Below are positions 16,423 to 25,538 of a DNA stretch of 64,000 nucleotides, piece by piece. Both the position numbers and the translations under genes were made by a program. Origin of the DNA: JAVBKX01 sp031553835 (lineage in GTDB: Bacteria; Bacteroidota; Bacteroidia; Bacteroidales; Azobacteroidaceae); NCBI GenBank assembly GCA_031553835.1, contig JAVBKX010000016.1:186001-250000 (forward strand), read 5' to 3'. Positions within the stretch are counted from its first letter, which is position 1. Each line of letters opens with the position of its first letter. The notes beneath the pieces are model-generated. The model did no database searches and was not told where the DNA came from. It saw nothing but the letters and a program-made list of their open reading frames with translations.

Positions 16423-17748
16423 TCAATTCATTTTTACATCATTCTCTTTCTCTACTAGGGGCGCTTTCTTTTTTTTTAGCTTGACTACTTCTTTTTCCAA
16501 TCTTTCAATTTCAATTCCCTGGTTTTGAATTGTTGTAAGCAGGGCATTGAGTTCTTCGTTGTCAATATTGCTCGGGAATTGGGCTTTTACGCGTTCTTTG
16601 AAGTCGCTCAATACGTTCATGTAATTACTGAAGGCATCGTAGGCGCTTTCGTAAGGGCTGTACACGCTGGGGCCCGGAAATACTTTGGTGCTCATGTAGT
16701 GAAAATGGTCGCTGGTTTGCAGGTATTGCCAATCCTGACGGATGCGGCGGTCGTTGCACATACGTACCCGTTCTCCAATACTATATAATTTGTCGATAGC
16801 TTCTTGTTGCAGGATATTTCCTTTCCAGCCGCTTAAATCTTTTTCTTCTCCTGCCCAGGAACAGGGATATGGTACAGAAATGCTGCCTACCGGTTTTAAT
16901 TTATTGATGATTTCGGAAGGTGTTGAAAATCCGATATTTTTGGCGGAAGCAAAACGAGGAATGGCTTTGAAAAATTCAAAAATGCCGGTTTCGGCTGTTT
17001 GAAGTGTTCCCAAAGTTTCATAATTGAGGAATAAATTAATTAATTGTTCCGATTCGGGCAATGCACTGATCCAATTGACAAATTTGTCTGCTACTAACGG
17101 ATATTCACTCCATTCGTAATTGGAAAAGCGGAATGACAAATCGTCACAGAATTTTGCATTCCGAAGCAATACTTTTAGTCCTGGTTTAGTAATGGAAGTG
17201 TACAAATAATTGGGACTTTTCCATCCTAAGATATGTTTTGCACCTTCGGTAAGCATTCCCCTGTATCCCATTTGATAAACCAGATCGCTTATTTCGTCGG
17301 AATATATTAATTCTGTGTTGCGGAATACTTTTGGGCGTTGTCCGAAAAGCAGTTCGATTTTGTCGGAATGTGCTTTTACCTGCAGTTTAAATTCTTCAGG
17401 ATCGGTTAGTGAAGCTAATGAGTGGGCGTATGTTTCGGCCAAAAATTCTACACAACCGGTTTTGCTTAACTCCCGGAATCCGTCAATTGCTTCAGGAACA
17501 TAAATCTCCAATTGTTCCAATGCAATTCCTGAAATAGAAAAGGCGACTTTAAATTTTCCGTTATATTCTTTAATCAAATCTTGTAAAATGGCATTCGATT
17601 TTAATATAGTCAAATCGGCTACCCGACGGATAATATCTTCGTTGGCAAAATCATCATAATAATAATGGTCACGGCCAATGTCAAAAAAACGGTATCTTTT
17701 TAACCGGAATGGTTGGTGGATTTGAAAATACAAACAGATTGTTTTCAT
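16423..17748 (-). CDS. GH57 alpha-glucan hydrolase
   Basis: Retaining glycosidase acting on alpha-1,4-glucans. The 441 residues begin with the GH57 first motif HQP (11-13), and the nucleophile motif is RNTELIYS with Glu146. There is no signal peptide, so it acts in the cytosol, probably on glycogen or imported maltodextrin. The last 40 residues are a charged coiled coil ending in a lysine run. It is third in a GH133-GT4-GH57 operon, a cluster conserved in Bacteroides, with 14 nt to the GT4. Confidence 0.93.
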   Translation of the reverse strand: MKTICLYFQIHQPFRLKRYRFFDIGRDHYYYDDFANEDIIRRVADLTILKSNAILQDLIKEYNGKFKVAFSISGIALEQLEIYVPEAIDGFRELSKTGCVEFLAETYAHSLASLTDPEEFKLQVKAHSDKIELLFGQRPKVFRNTELIYSDEISDLVYQMGYRGMLTEGAKHILGWKSPNYLYTSITKPGLKVLLRNAKFCDDLSFRFSNYEWSEYPLVADKFVNWISALPESEQLINLFLNYETLGTLQTAETGIFEFFKAIPRFASAKNIGFSTPSEIINKLKPVGSISVPYPCSWAGEEKDLSGWKGNILQQEAIDKLYSIGERVRMCNDRRIRQDWQYLQTSDHFHYMSTKVFPGPSVYSPYESAYDAFSNYMNVLSDFKERVKAQFPSNIDNEELNALLTTIQNQGIEIERLEKEVVKLKKKKAPLVEKENDVKMN

Positions 17749-17762
17749 GAGTATTTGTGCTT

Positions 17763-19019
17763 TTATAGTAATGAATCATAAATCTTTCTCACTTTTTGCC
17801 CGGCATATTCCCATTTGATTTCATCCACTTCTTTTTTGCCTTCTTCCCTGAGGAATTGAGCCATAGAAGGGTAAGTAATGATGGAATACATGGCATCGGC
17901 CATTGCATCGATATCCCAATAGTCTGTTTTAATAGCATTGTTCAAGATTTCGGCACAACCGGATTGCTTGGAAATGATAGTCGGCACACCGCATTGCATG
18001 GCTTCGAGCGGAGAAATGCCGAATGGCTCTGAAACCGAAGGCATTACGTAAACGTCACTTGACTTGAGTACTTCGTAAACCTGGTTTCCTTTCATAAAAC
18101 CGGTAAAGTGGAAACGATCGGAAATATTCCGTTGGGCGGCTAACCGGATCATTTGGTTCATCATGTCACCACTTCCGGCCATGACAAAACGCACTTTGTC
18201 GGTTCGCTGCAATACCCGTGCTGCTGCTTCCACAAAATATTCCGGGCCTTTTTGCATGGTAATTCGGCCCAGGAAAGTGATTACCTTGTCTTTGGTTCCT
18301 TTTTTGGAATCAATGGATTCTATTTCAGGACTTAATGGCTCTACGGCATTGTGAACCGTAGTTACTTTCCTCGGATCCTGGTGGTATTTTTCGATGACAG
18401 TATTCCGGGTCAGATTACTCACGGTAATGATATGGTCGGCATTATCCATACCGTCTTTTTCAATGGCATATACCTGAGGATTTACTTTACCCCGGCTTCG
18501 GTCGAAATCGGTAGCATGAACATGAATTACTAATGGTTTTCCTTTCGCATGTTTAGCGTGGATTCCGGCAGGATAAGTCAACCAATCGTGAGAATGAATG
18601 ATGTCGAAGTCGTATGTGCGGGCGATGACTCCGGCCACAATCGAATAATTGTTAATTTCTTCCAGTAGATTGTCAGGGTATCGTCCTGAGAATTCGATGC
18701 AACCTAAGTGGTTGGTATGTCTGTAACTGAAATCAGAATAAATGTGATCCCGGAGGGTGTAATATAACTGCGGGTCCATATATTTACCTACCCGTTGTGC
18801 AACAAAGTCCCATTGTACATCTTTCCAAACAATCGGTGTATGGCATGCTCCTATGATTTTCAGAAAACTTTTATCTTCATCTCCAAACGGTTTGGGCATG
18901 ACAAACGTGATGTCCATATCTTTTTGCATAGCCATTCCTTTTGTCAGCCCATAACTTGCAGTGCCAAGTCCGCCGAGTATATGAGGAGGAAATTCCCAAC
19001 CAAACATTAATGCTTTCAT
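17763..19019 (-). CDS. glycogen synthase-like glycosyltransferase (GT4)
   Basis: From the ATG at 19019 it has 418 residues and starts MKALMFGWEFPPHILGGLG, the donor-binding loop of starch/glycogen synthase-like transferases. The C-terminal domain has FLGRITMQKGPEYFVEA and the catalytic E-x7-E in SEPFGISPLEAMQ. The frame runs on to 19106, but that stretch is intergenic and overlaps a repeat. Its place between debranching enzyme and GH57 points to alpha-glucan synthesis. GT4 rather than GT5 specificity leaves the exact donor open. Confidence 0.88.
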   Translation of the reverse strand: MKALMFGWEFPPHILGGLGTASYGLTKGMAMQKDMDITFVMPKPFGDEDKSFLKIIGACHTPIVWKDVQWDFVAQRVGKYMDPQLYYTLRDHIYSDFSYRHTNHLGCIEFSGRYPDNLLEEINNYSIVAGVIARTYDFDIIHSHDWLTYPAGIHAKHAKGKPLVIHVHATDFDRSRGKVNPQVYAIEKDGMDNADHIITVSNLTRNTVIEKYHQDPRKVTTVHNAVEPLSPEIESIDSKKGTKDKVITFLGRITMQKGPEYFVEAAARVLQRTDKVRFVMAGSGDMMNQMIRLAAQRNISDRFHFTGFMKGNQVYEVLKSSDVYVMPSVSEPFGISPLEAMQCGVPTIISKQSGCAEILNNAIKTDYWDIDAMADAMYSIITYPSMAQFLREEGKKEVDEIKWEYAGQKVRKIYDSLL

Positions 19020-19037
19020 ATTTCTTATTTTGGTTCT

Positions 19038-19108
19038 AAGTGTTCCGTTTTTAGTTTTCAAATCAGGATGTTGCCGGCTCTCAAACTTATTCTTAACACC
19101 TAACACTT
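19038..19108. repeat. degenerate inverted repeat between GH133 and GT4
   Basis: AAGTGTT (19038-19044) faces AACACTT (19102-19108), and CTTAACACCTAACACTT at the right end is a tandem of the same word. The right arm touches the GH133 stop codon. The loop is long (57 nt), so this is a weaker member of the hairpin set. Confidence 0.4.
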
Positions 19109-21045
19109 TATGGATTATACGATTTCAACAATTTTAAAACTCTCAGCGCCATTGAAACATTCATGGAAAAGGATATAGCTCCCCGACTTTGAAAAGGAGG
19201 ATTTCCATCAAACAATTCCGATAAAGATCCAATACAATGGGCATTCATTTCTTCTTCCAATCCGATGAGCATTCTCTCTGCAAAAGAAAGTCCGCTTATT
19301 TGGTAAATTCGTAAATATGCTTCTAAATAAAATCCTAATAACCACGGCCATGCAGTTCCCTGATGGTAAGCCAGGTCGCGTTCATATTGCGAACCGACAT
19401 AATAAGGCCGGTATCCTTCGCTTTTCGGGCTTAAGGAGCGAATGCCTTTGGGTGTCAGTAATTCCCGGGTGACAATGTTGAGTACTGCCCGGCGTTGTTG
19501 ACGGTTCAATGGAGAATAGTCTAACGCGGTTGCCAGAATCATATTAGGACGAACACTCCAATCTACATAATCTCCATCTACATAGTCAAATAAATATCCA
19601 TATCCATTAAGGAATGTATCAAGAAATGCAAGTTCGGTTTGGCTTGCAATGGTTTCAAGGGTCGCTGTTTTGCCGGACAGCGATTTTATTAATTCTATGG
19701 CAAATTTTAAGGCGTTGAACCATAATGCATTAAATTCGACGATATAGCCTGTGCGTGGCACAATTGGATGTCCGTTGGATGTGGAGTTCATCCAGGTGAT
19801 GGCTTTTTCTTTGCCATTGGCATGTAGTAATCCGTTTTCCTTTAATTTGAGATTGGGGTGACGGTTGCTGCAAATATAATCAATGATTTCCAATACAATA
19901 TCGCCATAAGTCGATGCGCATTTTTCAATGCCGGTTTCTTTGGCGTATTGCTGGATAGACCATATAGCCCATAATAGTACATCGGGACAATCGATTTCCT
20001 GGATTACTTTATCCGGCGATCCGTCTTTCATAAACTGCCGCAGAGCGGGAATGGCGGTAGTTAATATTTTTTCAAACCGGATGACATCGTCGATGGCTAA
20101 GGTACATCCTGGTGTGGATATGAATAAATCCCGCGCTCTTACTTTAAACCAAGGGTAGCCGGCAAGTAAGTAAGCATCGTTTTCTGTAGGCCGGTAATAA
20201 AATTGTTGCGCCGAATTTTTCAAGCAATTGAAAAAACCGGACCGGGGTGTTCTCAACTGCGCTTCTTTGTCGTATGCTTCTTTTAATATCTTGGTTTCAA
20301 TCGAAGTTTCTCCTGCCGAAAAGTAAATGGATTCTCCTTTGGTGATGGATAATTCGAAATATCCGGGAACGTACAGGTCTTCTTTATAAGGGAAGCCGCG
20401 TTCCATTTCTTTGGGATATTCAATGCCTTTATACCATACGGGATGAAAAACAAAATGGCATTTTTTGCTGAATTGCATGTGCAACTCCGGATACCCCGGA
20501 TACATGCAGGTTTTGATGCCGTTTTCAATTTCAGTGTAATTTTTGTTTACCGCATTATTTTCCACGGTGAGCGAATTTACATTGCGGAATGCTAAGTATG
20601 GCCTGAATCGCAGAGTGGTAGGAGAATGTGCGTCGAGTAATGTATATTTGATAAGGCATCTGTTTTCAAAAGTGGTAAAAACTTTTTCTTTAGCCAGAAT
20701 GACTCCTCCTACACGGTAAATCGTTTTCGGCATAAATTCGCAATCATATTCGCGGATGTATTTATGCCCGTTGGGACTAATGTGATCGCCTTCGTATTTG
20801 TGCAAACCCAAATTAAATTCAGCGTCGTGCTGGATAACGGTTTCATCAAAGGAGGATAATATTACATGATTATCATCATCTAACGCGGGCACCGGCATCA
20901 CCAGTAATCCGTGATATTTTCTTGTATTGCAATCGACGACAGTGGTGCAATGATATGCACCCATCCGGTTGGTCCTCAAAATTTCCATTTTGAGCGATTC
21001 TTCCAGATTAATCATCAACGTTTTGTCAAATTTCAGGTAACTCAT
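19108..21045 (-). CDS. glycogen debranching enzyme, amylo-alpha-1,6-glucosidase type (GH133)
   Basis: 645 residues. The N-terminal half is a beta-sandwich domain (EILRTNRMGAYHCTT, CNTRKYHGLLV). The C-terminal half is an (alpha/alpha)6 barrel with the family motifs YPWFKVRARDLFIS, VEFNALWFNAL and HQGTAWPWLLGFY. It removes alpha-1,6 branches of glycogen in the cytosol. ATG at 21045. It leads the alpha-glucan operon; a probable promoter is 38-69 nt upstream. GH133 usually reads GRDTFIS, so the RDLFIS variant is notable but conservative. Confidence 0.92.
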   Translation of the reverse strand: MSYLKFDKTLMINLEESLKMEILRTNRMGAYHCTTVVDCNTRKYHGLLVMPVPALDDDNHVILSSFDETVIQHDAEFNLGLHKYEGDHISPNGHKYIREYDCEFMPKTIYRVGGVILAKEKVFTTFENRCLIKYTLLDAHSPTTLRFRPYLAFRNVNSLTVENNAVNKNYTEIENGIKTCMYPGYPELHMQFSKKCHFVFHPVWYKGIEYPKEMERGFPYKEDLYVPGYFELSITKGESIYFSAGETSIETKILKEAYDKEAQLRTPRSGFFNCLKNSAQQFYYRPTENDAYLLAGYPWFKVRARDLFISTPGCTLAIDDVIRFEKILTTAIPALRQFMKDGSPDKVIQEIDCPDVLLWAIWSIQQYAKETGIEKCASTYGDIVLEIIDYICSNRHPNLKLKENGLLHANGKEKAITWMNSTSNGHPIVPRTGYIVEFNALWFNALKFAIELIKSLSGKTATLETIASQTELAFLDTFLNGYGYLFDYVDGDYVDWSVRPNMILATALDYSPLNRQQRRAVLNIVTRELLTPKGIRSLSPKSEGYRPYYVGSQYERDLAYHQGTAWPWLLGFYLEAYLRIYQISGLSFAERMLIGLEEEMNAHCIGSLSELFDGNPPFQSRGAISFSMNVSMALRVLKLLKSYNP

Positions 21046-21082
21046 ACCAATGGGTCTTTACGTAACACAATAGTAAACGTAC

Positions 21083-21114
21083 GAAAAATACAACATGTTT
21101 TTAGAAATAGCAAG
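21083..21114 (-). promoter_or_regulatory. probable promoter of the alpha-glucan operon
   Basis: On the minus strand CTTG (21114-21111), 20 nt, then TATTTTTC (21090-21083), each one base off consensus. It lies 38 nt before the GH133 start. Confidence 0.4.
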
Positions 21115-21191
21115 CAAAATGCGTTTTTTTTTAACGTTTAGGCTGAATTTTTTTTGGGAGATCTGTTTTAGAGGGTAGAAAGGTGGTTTTA

Positions 21192-21956
21192 TTATTTGGA
21201 TATTTCTGTTAAATATTTCCAAAAACGTTGAGGCATGTGCTGTCGCTGAAGTTTAGGATTGATTCGTTCTTTGATGGCTGTCGCTTTGAAATAACTTCTC
21301 CAAAGTTCTTGGAAGTCGGTTTCTTCGGTATTTAATAATTCGGTTGGAAGACTACCGTTTTCCAAGTCGGTATTTAGTTGTTTGAAATGGATGATTTCGG
21401 TTTTTTCCAGGTTGTAAGATAAGCCGTATTTTCTTTTCAGATCATAAATGATCCAGCGCTGATCAGCAAACCGGTCTTCGAAGAAATCGGAAACTAAAGG
21501 CAATACATTATATAATGGTTCGAATGGAGCAAAAAAAGTGCCGTCGGCTAATTTTTGAAAGCGCACAAATTGTCGAACTTTTTCCGCTTCGCGTTGTACT
21601 TTTCTGTATGTTTTAGATAAGGCTAATACATCCGGATCTCCGAAATTCATTTCTATGCTTTTGTCTGCAAGGAATGTTTTCCGGATATAATTGAACAGGG
21701 TAGTGGCTATTGTTTCTTCTTCCGAAAGGAAACATACCATCAACATTTGTATTGCTGAACCTGAGAGTCTTTTTTTTAAGCCCGTGAGTACTCGTTCGGC
21801 TTTGTTCGTTTGAGTAAGAATGGTGTGAACTTCTGTGAAAAGGGGGATATTTGAGTTTTCCATGATGAGTTTTTCCGGAAATTGTTTCCGGTCGAATGCT
21901 TCGAAAACAGATGTAAGTAATCCTTCGAATGTATTGTCGTACAGGAAATATATCAT
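21192..21956 (-). CDS. DUF4130 / TIGR03915-type DNA metabolism protein
   Basis: 254 residues. The order FLYDNTFEGLLTSVFEAF, FVRFQKLADGTFFAPFEP, FADQRWIIYDLKRKYGL and the RQHMPQRFWKYL tail match the partner protein of a radical SAM protein found in many bacteria. In other genomes a C-terminal uracil-DNA-glycosylase-like domain or gene is associated; here it is absent. A role in DNA repair or modification is inferred from this conserved pairing. It lies 3 nt after the radical SAM gene. Confidence 0.85.
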   Translation of the reverse strand: MIYFLYDNTFEGLLTSVFEAFDRKQFPEKLIMENSNIPLFTEVHTILTQTNKAERVLTGLKKRLSGSAIQMLMVCFLSEEETIATTLFNYIRKTFLADKSIEMNFGDPDVLALSKTYRKVQREAEKVRQFVRFQKLADGTFFAPFEPLYNVLPLVSDFFEDRFADQRWIIYDLKRKYGLSYNLEKTEIIHFKQLNTDLENGSLPTELLNTEETDFQELWRSYFKATAIKERINPKLQRQHMPQRFWKYLTEISK

Positions 21957-21959
21957 GGC

Positions 21960-23216
21960 CTAATCAAACAAAATTTTCAATTGCCTGTCGTTATCTTTAC
22001 TTTTTCCTTTGACTGTCAGGATATTCCGAATATACTCGGGACGGGTTTCCTTAACGGAAAAATGCGCCAATTCATTGCATGTAATAAAATATTGCGCCCG
22101 CTTCATTACAACACCCATTTTCTTAAGTTGATCGGAAGTTAATTTACCGTATTTACGGGAAGTAATGATCAATTGGGCTGATTTTACTCCAATGCCGGGA
22201 ACACGTAAAATCATCTCATATTCAGCAGTGTTGATGTTGATTGGAAATAATTCGGGATGGCGTAATGCATAGGCTAATTTGGGGTCCACTTCCAGATCTA
22301 AGTTCGGATTCATTTCATCTAAAATTTCGTCTGCATTATACTGATAAAAACGCATCAGCCAATCTGCCTGATACAATCGGTTTTCGCGGACTAACGGGGG
22401 CGACTTGAGCGCCGGAAGCCGGGAGTCGTATTCGTTGACCGGAATGTATCCGGAGTAATATACCCGTTTCATGCCTGGTCGTTGATATAAGTTGGATGCC
22501 AACTTGATAATTTGCATATCAGTGTCGGGTGTCGCTCCAATGACCATTTGTGTACTTTGTCCGGCAGGAGCAAAACGGGGGGCATATCGGTATTTTTTGC
22601 GTTCCTCTTTTCCCTGTAAAAATCCTTGCTGGATATAATGCATGGGTTTGAATACGCTCTGATAATCTTTTTCCGGAGCAATTATTTTCAGACTTTCTTC
22701 GGTGGGTATTTCAATGTTGACACTCAGCCTGTCGGCATACAATCCGGCTTCGTTTACTAATTCGCGGCTGGCGCCGGGGATGCTTTTCAAATGAATGTAT
22801 CCGTTGTATCTGTGTACGAGCCGGAGATCTTTGGCTACCCTGACTAAGCGTTCCATTGTGTAATCGGGATTGCGTACAACTCCGGAACTTAAAAATAATC
22901 CTTCAATGTAATTTCTCCGATAAAATTCGATCGTTAATTCTACTACCTCCGAAACGCTAAATGTTGCCCGAGGCACGTCGTTGCTCCGGCGGTTGAGGCA
23001 GTAAGCGCAATCGTAAATGCAGTGATTGGTCAGCATTATTTTCAACAAAGATATACAACGCCCGTCGTCTGCAAAACTGTGGCAGATGCCCCAGCCGGAG
23101 GCAGAACCAAGCGACTTCTCCGGATTTTTCCGGGAAGTTCCGCTCGAAGCACAGGAGACATCGTATTTGGCCGCTTCGGCCAGCGTCTTGAGTTTGTCGA
23201 AAATAATGGAATTCAT
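21960..23216 (-). CDS. radical SAM protein, putative DNA modification/repair (TIGR03916 type)
   Basis: 418 residues. The 4Fe-4S/SAM site is Cys66, Cys70 and Cys73 in CIYDCAYC. A C-terminal helix-hairpin-helix (ININTAEYEMILRVPGIG), usual in DNA-binding proteins, follows at about residues 340-365. Paired with the DUF4130 gene downstream, as in many genomes. The reaction is unknown; DNA repair or base modification is the family proposal. Its ATG at 23216 abuts the stop of the beta-barrel gene upstream. Confidence 0.9.
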   Translation of the reverse strand: MNSIIFDKLKTLAEAAKYDVSCASSGTSRKNPEKSLGSASGWGICHSFADDGRCISLLKIMLTNHCIYDCAYCLNRRSNDVPRATFSVSEVVELTIEFYRRNYIEGLFLSSGVVRNPDYTMERLVRVAKDLRLVHRYNGYIHLKSIPGASRELVNEAGLYADRLSVNIEIPTEESLKIIAPEKDYQSVFKPMHYIQQGFLQGKEERKKYRYAPRFAPAGQSTQMVIGATPDTDMQIIKLASNLYQRPGMKRVYYSGYIPVNEYDSRLPALKSPPLVRENRLYQADWLMRFYQYNADEILDEMNPNLDLEVDPKLAYALRHPELFPININTAEYEMILRVPGIGVKSAQLIITSRKYGKLTSDQLKKMGVVMKRAQYFITCNELAHFSVKETRPEYIRNILTVKGKSKDNDRQLKILFD

Positions 23217-23942
23217 CTAAAAATTAAATACATATCCGACAGAATAAATAATTTGGTCGCGATAAGGGCTATAAGTATTTTGCACCAGATCATAATATAT
23301 CATGGTACTTATGGCTCCTCGTCCCATGGGAACATAAAATCCTCCGCCGACCAATATGCAAGGTACAGCTTGGGAATCAACATGGCTACCCCACATCCGG
23401 TATATTTCTGGCTGGATTTGTAAGGCAAGTACATTCACGGGATTGACCCGGCCAAAGAGATTGAATCCAAAATAATTGTAAGAAATATCTTTCGGGTATT
23501 CATCCCATTTGTAATAACTGTAACCGATTCCGGCTCCCCAGGTGAAATATTTATTTACTGCGTAGCCGATTTGCGGGGAAATATTTAAGGCTGTATAATC
23601 TCCGAAAATCAATCCGAAAGATCCTCCGAATACTAATTTATTTTTATCAAATATCGATCGATTTTCAGTCTGTTCTTCTTGGTGTTTGGAATTTTGTTGT
23701 TGTGATGTAACCTGTTGCCGAGGTTGTTCTATCGTAAATAATTGATGTTCGGTGTTGTTTCGTCTCGGGTCGGGCACCGTATCGTAACGGATTGTTTGTG
23801 ATTGAACGGAGTACAATGTGACGCCCAAAAATAAAAAAAAGAAGAATTGTTTTTTTAGACACGAAGACACGAAGACACGAAGATTAAGAAAAAAAAACTT
23901 ACGTCTTTGTGTCTTTGTGTTGATTTTTATTGTCTTTCCCAT
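23217..23942 (-). CDS. outer-membrane beta-barrel protein, unknown function
   Basis: The C-terminal 150 residues alternate like a small beta-barrel and end in SVGYVFNF, an outer-membrane C-terminal signal. A signal peptide core (FFFFLFLGVTLYSVQSQ) precedes a low-complexity Gln-rich linker. The start is unclear. ATGs at 23948 and 23942 would translate an intergenic repeat (23857-23920) as a 31-residue n-region. A GTG at 23870 lies inside the repeat and gives a normal signal peptide of a 217-residue protein. It sits between the 485-residue membrane protein and the radical SAM gene without gaps. Confidence 0.65.
   Translation of the reverse strand: MGKTIKINTKTQRRKFFFLNLRVFVSSCLKKQFFFFLFLGVTLYSVQSQTIRYDTVPDPRRNNTEHQLFTIEQPRQQVTSQQQNSKHQEEQTENRSIFDKNKLVFGGSFGLIFGDYTALNISPQIGYAVNKYFTWGAGIGYSYYKWDEYPKDISYNYFGFNLFGRVNPVNVLALQIQPEIYRMWGSHVDSQAVPCILVGGGFYVPMGRGAISTMIYYDLVQNTYSPYRDQIIYSVGYVFNF
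23857..23920. repeat. AGACACGA tandem repeat with inverted AC(G)TCTTTGTGT copy
   Basis: AGACACGA occurs three times (23857-23880). ACGTCTTTGTGTCTTTGTGT (23901-23920) is the inverted partner, pairing in the plus-strand RNA with only G-U wobbles. It lies within the 5' part of the barrel gene frame, 37 nt after the stop of the gene upstream on the minus strand. Confidence 0.75.
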
Positions 23943-23956
23943 AAGCATATTGTCGT

Positions 23957-25414
23957 TTAAAATGTTTCTAAATATTTGATTCCCTCCCGGTTGAATACGA
24001 TCCGGTAGCGTTTGTATTCATGTTGGTCCAAATGCTGCAATCGTAAAATGAAATTGAGATAATATACTTTTTCACCCTGGATAATTTTGTAATCATGTAT
24101 ATTGTCAGTAACAAACAAGGGCACTTCCACATTGTCCATTTTTTGTACAAAACGGGAGAAATTAAACCGGATGAAATTGTTAATTCCTGTGACCGGATAC
24201 CGGTTGGTTTTCTTCACTTCTTTGTTGAATAATTGTGTGTGCAAACGGTAAAAGATGATTTTTTCATCATTTACCCTGTTGTCTGCCGTTAGAATGGCCG
24301 AACGGTTTCTAATCCGGATGACTTCTTCAGGCAATTGATAATCTTTGACAAATGTCTGACTTTCTTTGTAATTTCCTATTTGGCTGTCATTGAAACTGAT
24401 ATCGGTTTTTGTGTCAAAATATTTGTTGTTTAACCGGTGTGAGAAAAAAATACGCGCCAGTTCTTTTATCCGGTCCTTGAACATATAACCGACTACCAAA
24501 GCAAAGAATAACGGCGTTGTAAAGTTACCATATTTTTGCTGGAAAACAAATGCTACAACGGTCGCAAAGATCATGGAAATACCGGCGGCCAGGCTGTACG
24601 AAATTTGTTTTGCGATGACACCGTCTTCCCGGCTTTTAATCTTTAGGAATAGCTGGCTTTCAATGTATTTTTTTAAGGAGCTGAAACGGTTGACCACATC
24701 CCTGTTTTTATCTGTGCTCTCTTTGTCGATCAGCAGGAATCCTCTGCTTTTTTTGTACTCTATTTCGTCTTTGATAATCTGTAATGATTCTGCTCTTTCT
24801 TTATCGAAAAAAGAAGCATTCAAATCATCGATGTGTTTTAGTAGTTTAAAGCAATACAATTCAATGATATTACTCATAAATTCATCTCCGAAAGTAAAGT
24901 ATTCGAAGATGTTTTTTTCAACGACGGGTACATTGATAATTTTATTTAAATCCCTGTATTTCTTTGCAATATTAACGATATTATGAAGATAACTTTCGAT
25001 GAGGAATTTTTTATCATCTACCGACTGGCATCGTTGAATATGGAGTATTTCGTCGCGTAAAGCGCTCTTGAAAATGGATTGGAACATTTTAATCCGCATC
25101 TCATATTCCGGCTGATTTTGAACCGGATTTTCAACTAAATGAATGAATGCTTCCTGGAGTAGTTTTAGTGGCAGATTCTCTTCATCGTTGATGTCTCTTA
25201 ACAGATAGATCGGAGTGATGAGCCGGATGTTGGATTTCAGGTCGATATAAAAATCGGATTTAGAATAAGTATATTTATTGATGTCTAAAGAATTGGGAAC
25301 GAACATCCACATATTGACTGAAAAATCGTTGACTTCCAGATTTTTATTGGCAGCAAATCCTAATTTGAATTCTAAAGAAAACTTATCGTGCACACTTACA
25401 TGTTCTTCAATCAT
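23957..25414 (-). CDS. conserved-type membrane protein of unknown function
   Basis: 485 residues that I do not recognise. Residues 1-270 are soluble, with a helical middle rich in charged residues. Two adjacent membrane helices lie at about 280-325 (ISYSLAAGISMIFATVVAFV and FFALVVGYMF). A soluble C-terminal domain of about 160 residues ends in a beta-rich stretch (NLEFILRLQHL-like). No catalytic motif is evident. It heads a compact minus-strand operon with the barrel protein, radical SAM protein and DUF4130 protein, and has its own TAAATTTG box. Confidence 0.7.
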   Translation of the reverse strand: MIEEHVSVHDKFSLEFKLGFAANKNLEVNDFSVNMWMFVPNSLDINKYTYSKSDFYIDLKSNIRLITPIYLLRDINDEENLPLKLLQEAFIHLVENPVQNQPEYEMRIKMFQSIFKSALRDEILHIQRCQSVDDKKFLIESYLHNIVNIAKKYRDLNKIINVPVVEKNIFEYFTFGDEFMSNIIELYCFKLLKHIDDLNASFFDKERAESLQIIKDEIEYKKSRGFLLIDKESTDKNRDVVNRFSSLKKYIESQLFLKIKSREDGVIAKQISYSLAAGISMIFATVVAFVFQQKYGNFTTPLFFALVVGYMFKDRIKELARIFFSHRLNNKYFDTKTDISFNDSQIGNYKESQTFVKDYQLPEEVIRIRNRSAILTADNRVNDEKIIFYRLHTQLFNKEVKKTNRYPVTGINNFIRFNFSRFVQKMDNVEVPLFVTDNIHDYKIIQGEKVYYLNFILRLQHLDQHEYKRYRIVFNREGIKYLETF

Positions 25415-25430
25415 CCGGAAAATGTTTTTG

Positions 25431-25438
25431 CAAATTTA
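25431..25438 (-). promoter_or_regulatory. -7 box of the 485-residue protein operon
   Basis: The minus strand reads TAAATTTG, a perfect TAnnTTTG, 17 nt before the ATG at 25414. The -33 region is not consensus. Confidence 0.5.
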
Positions 25439-25484
25439 CAATCTTTTACGATAATAAAAGAACATTGCAGTCGTTTATATTACT

Positions 25485-25518
25485 ATGGCACGCGGATGAC
25501 ATGAATGACGTGCGCCAT
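25485..25518. repeat. imperfect hairpin of the CGGATGAC family
   Basis: ATGGCACGC (25485-25493) faces GTGCGCCAT (25510-25518), with one mismatch and one wobble. The centre has CGGATGAC, the word of the hairpin after tpx. Here it lies in a divergent promoter region rather than after a stop codon. Confidence 0.45.
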
Positions 25519-25538
25519 GCATCTTTCATTTGTAATGT

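Noticed and set aside
19020..19106. Extended start of the glycogen synthase-like protein
   Set aside because: The extension is intergenic and covers a repeat; MKALMFGWEFPP is the family start.
23857..23920. Tandem AGACACGA units as a CRISPR-like array
   Set aside because: Units are 8 nt without spacers of constant length, and there are no cas genes.
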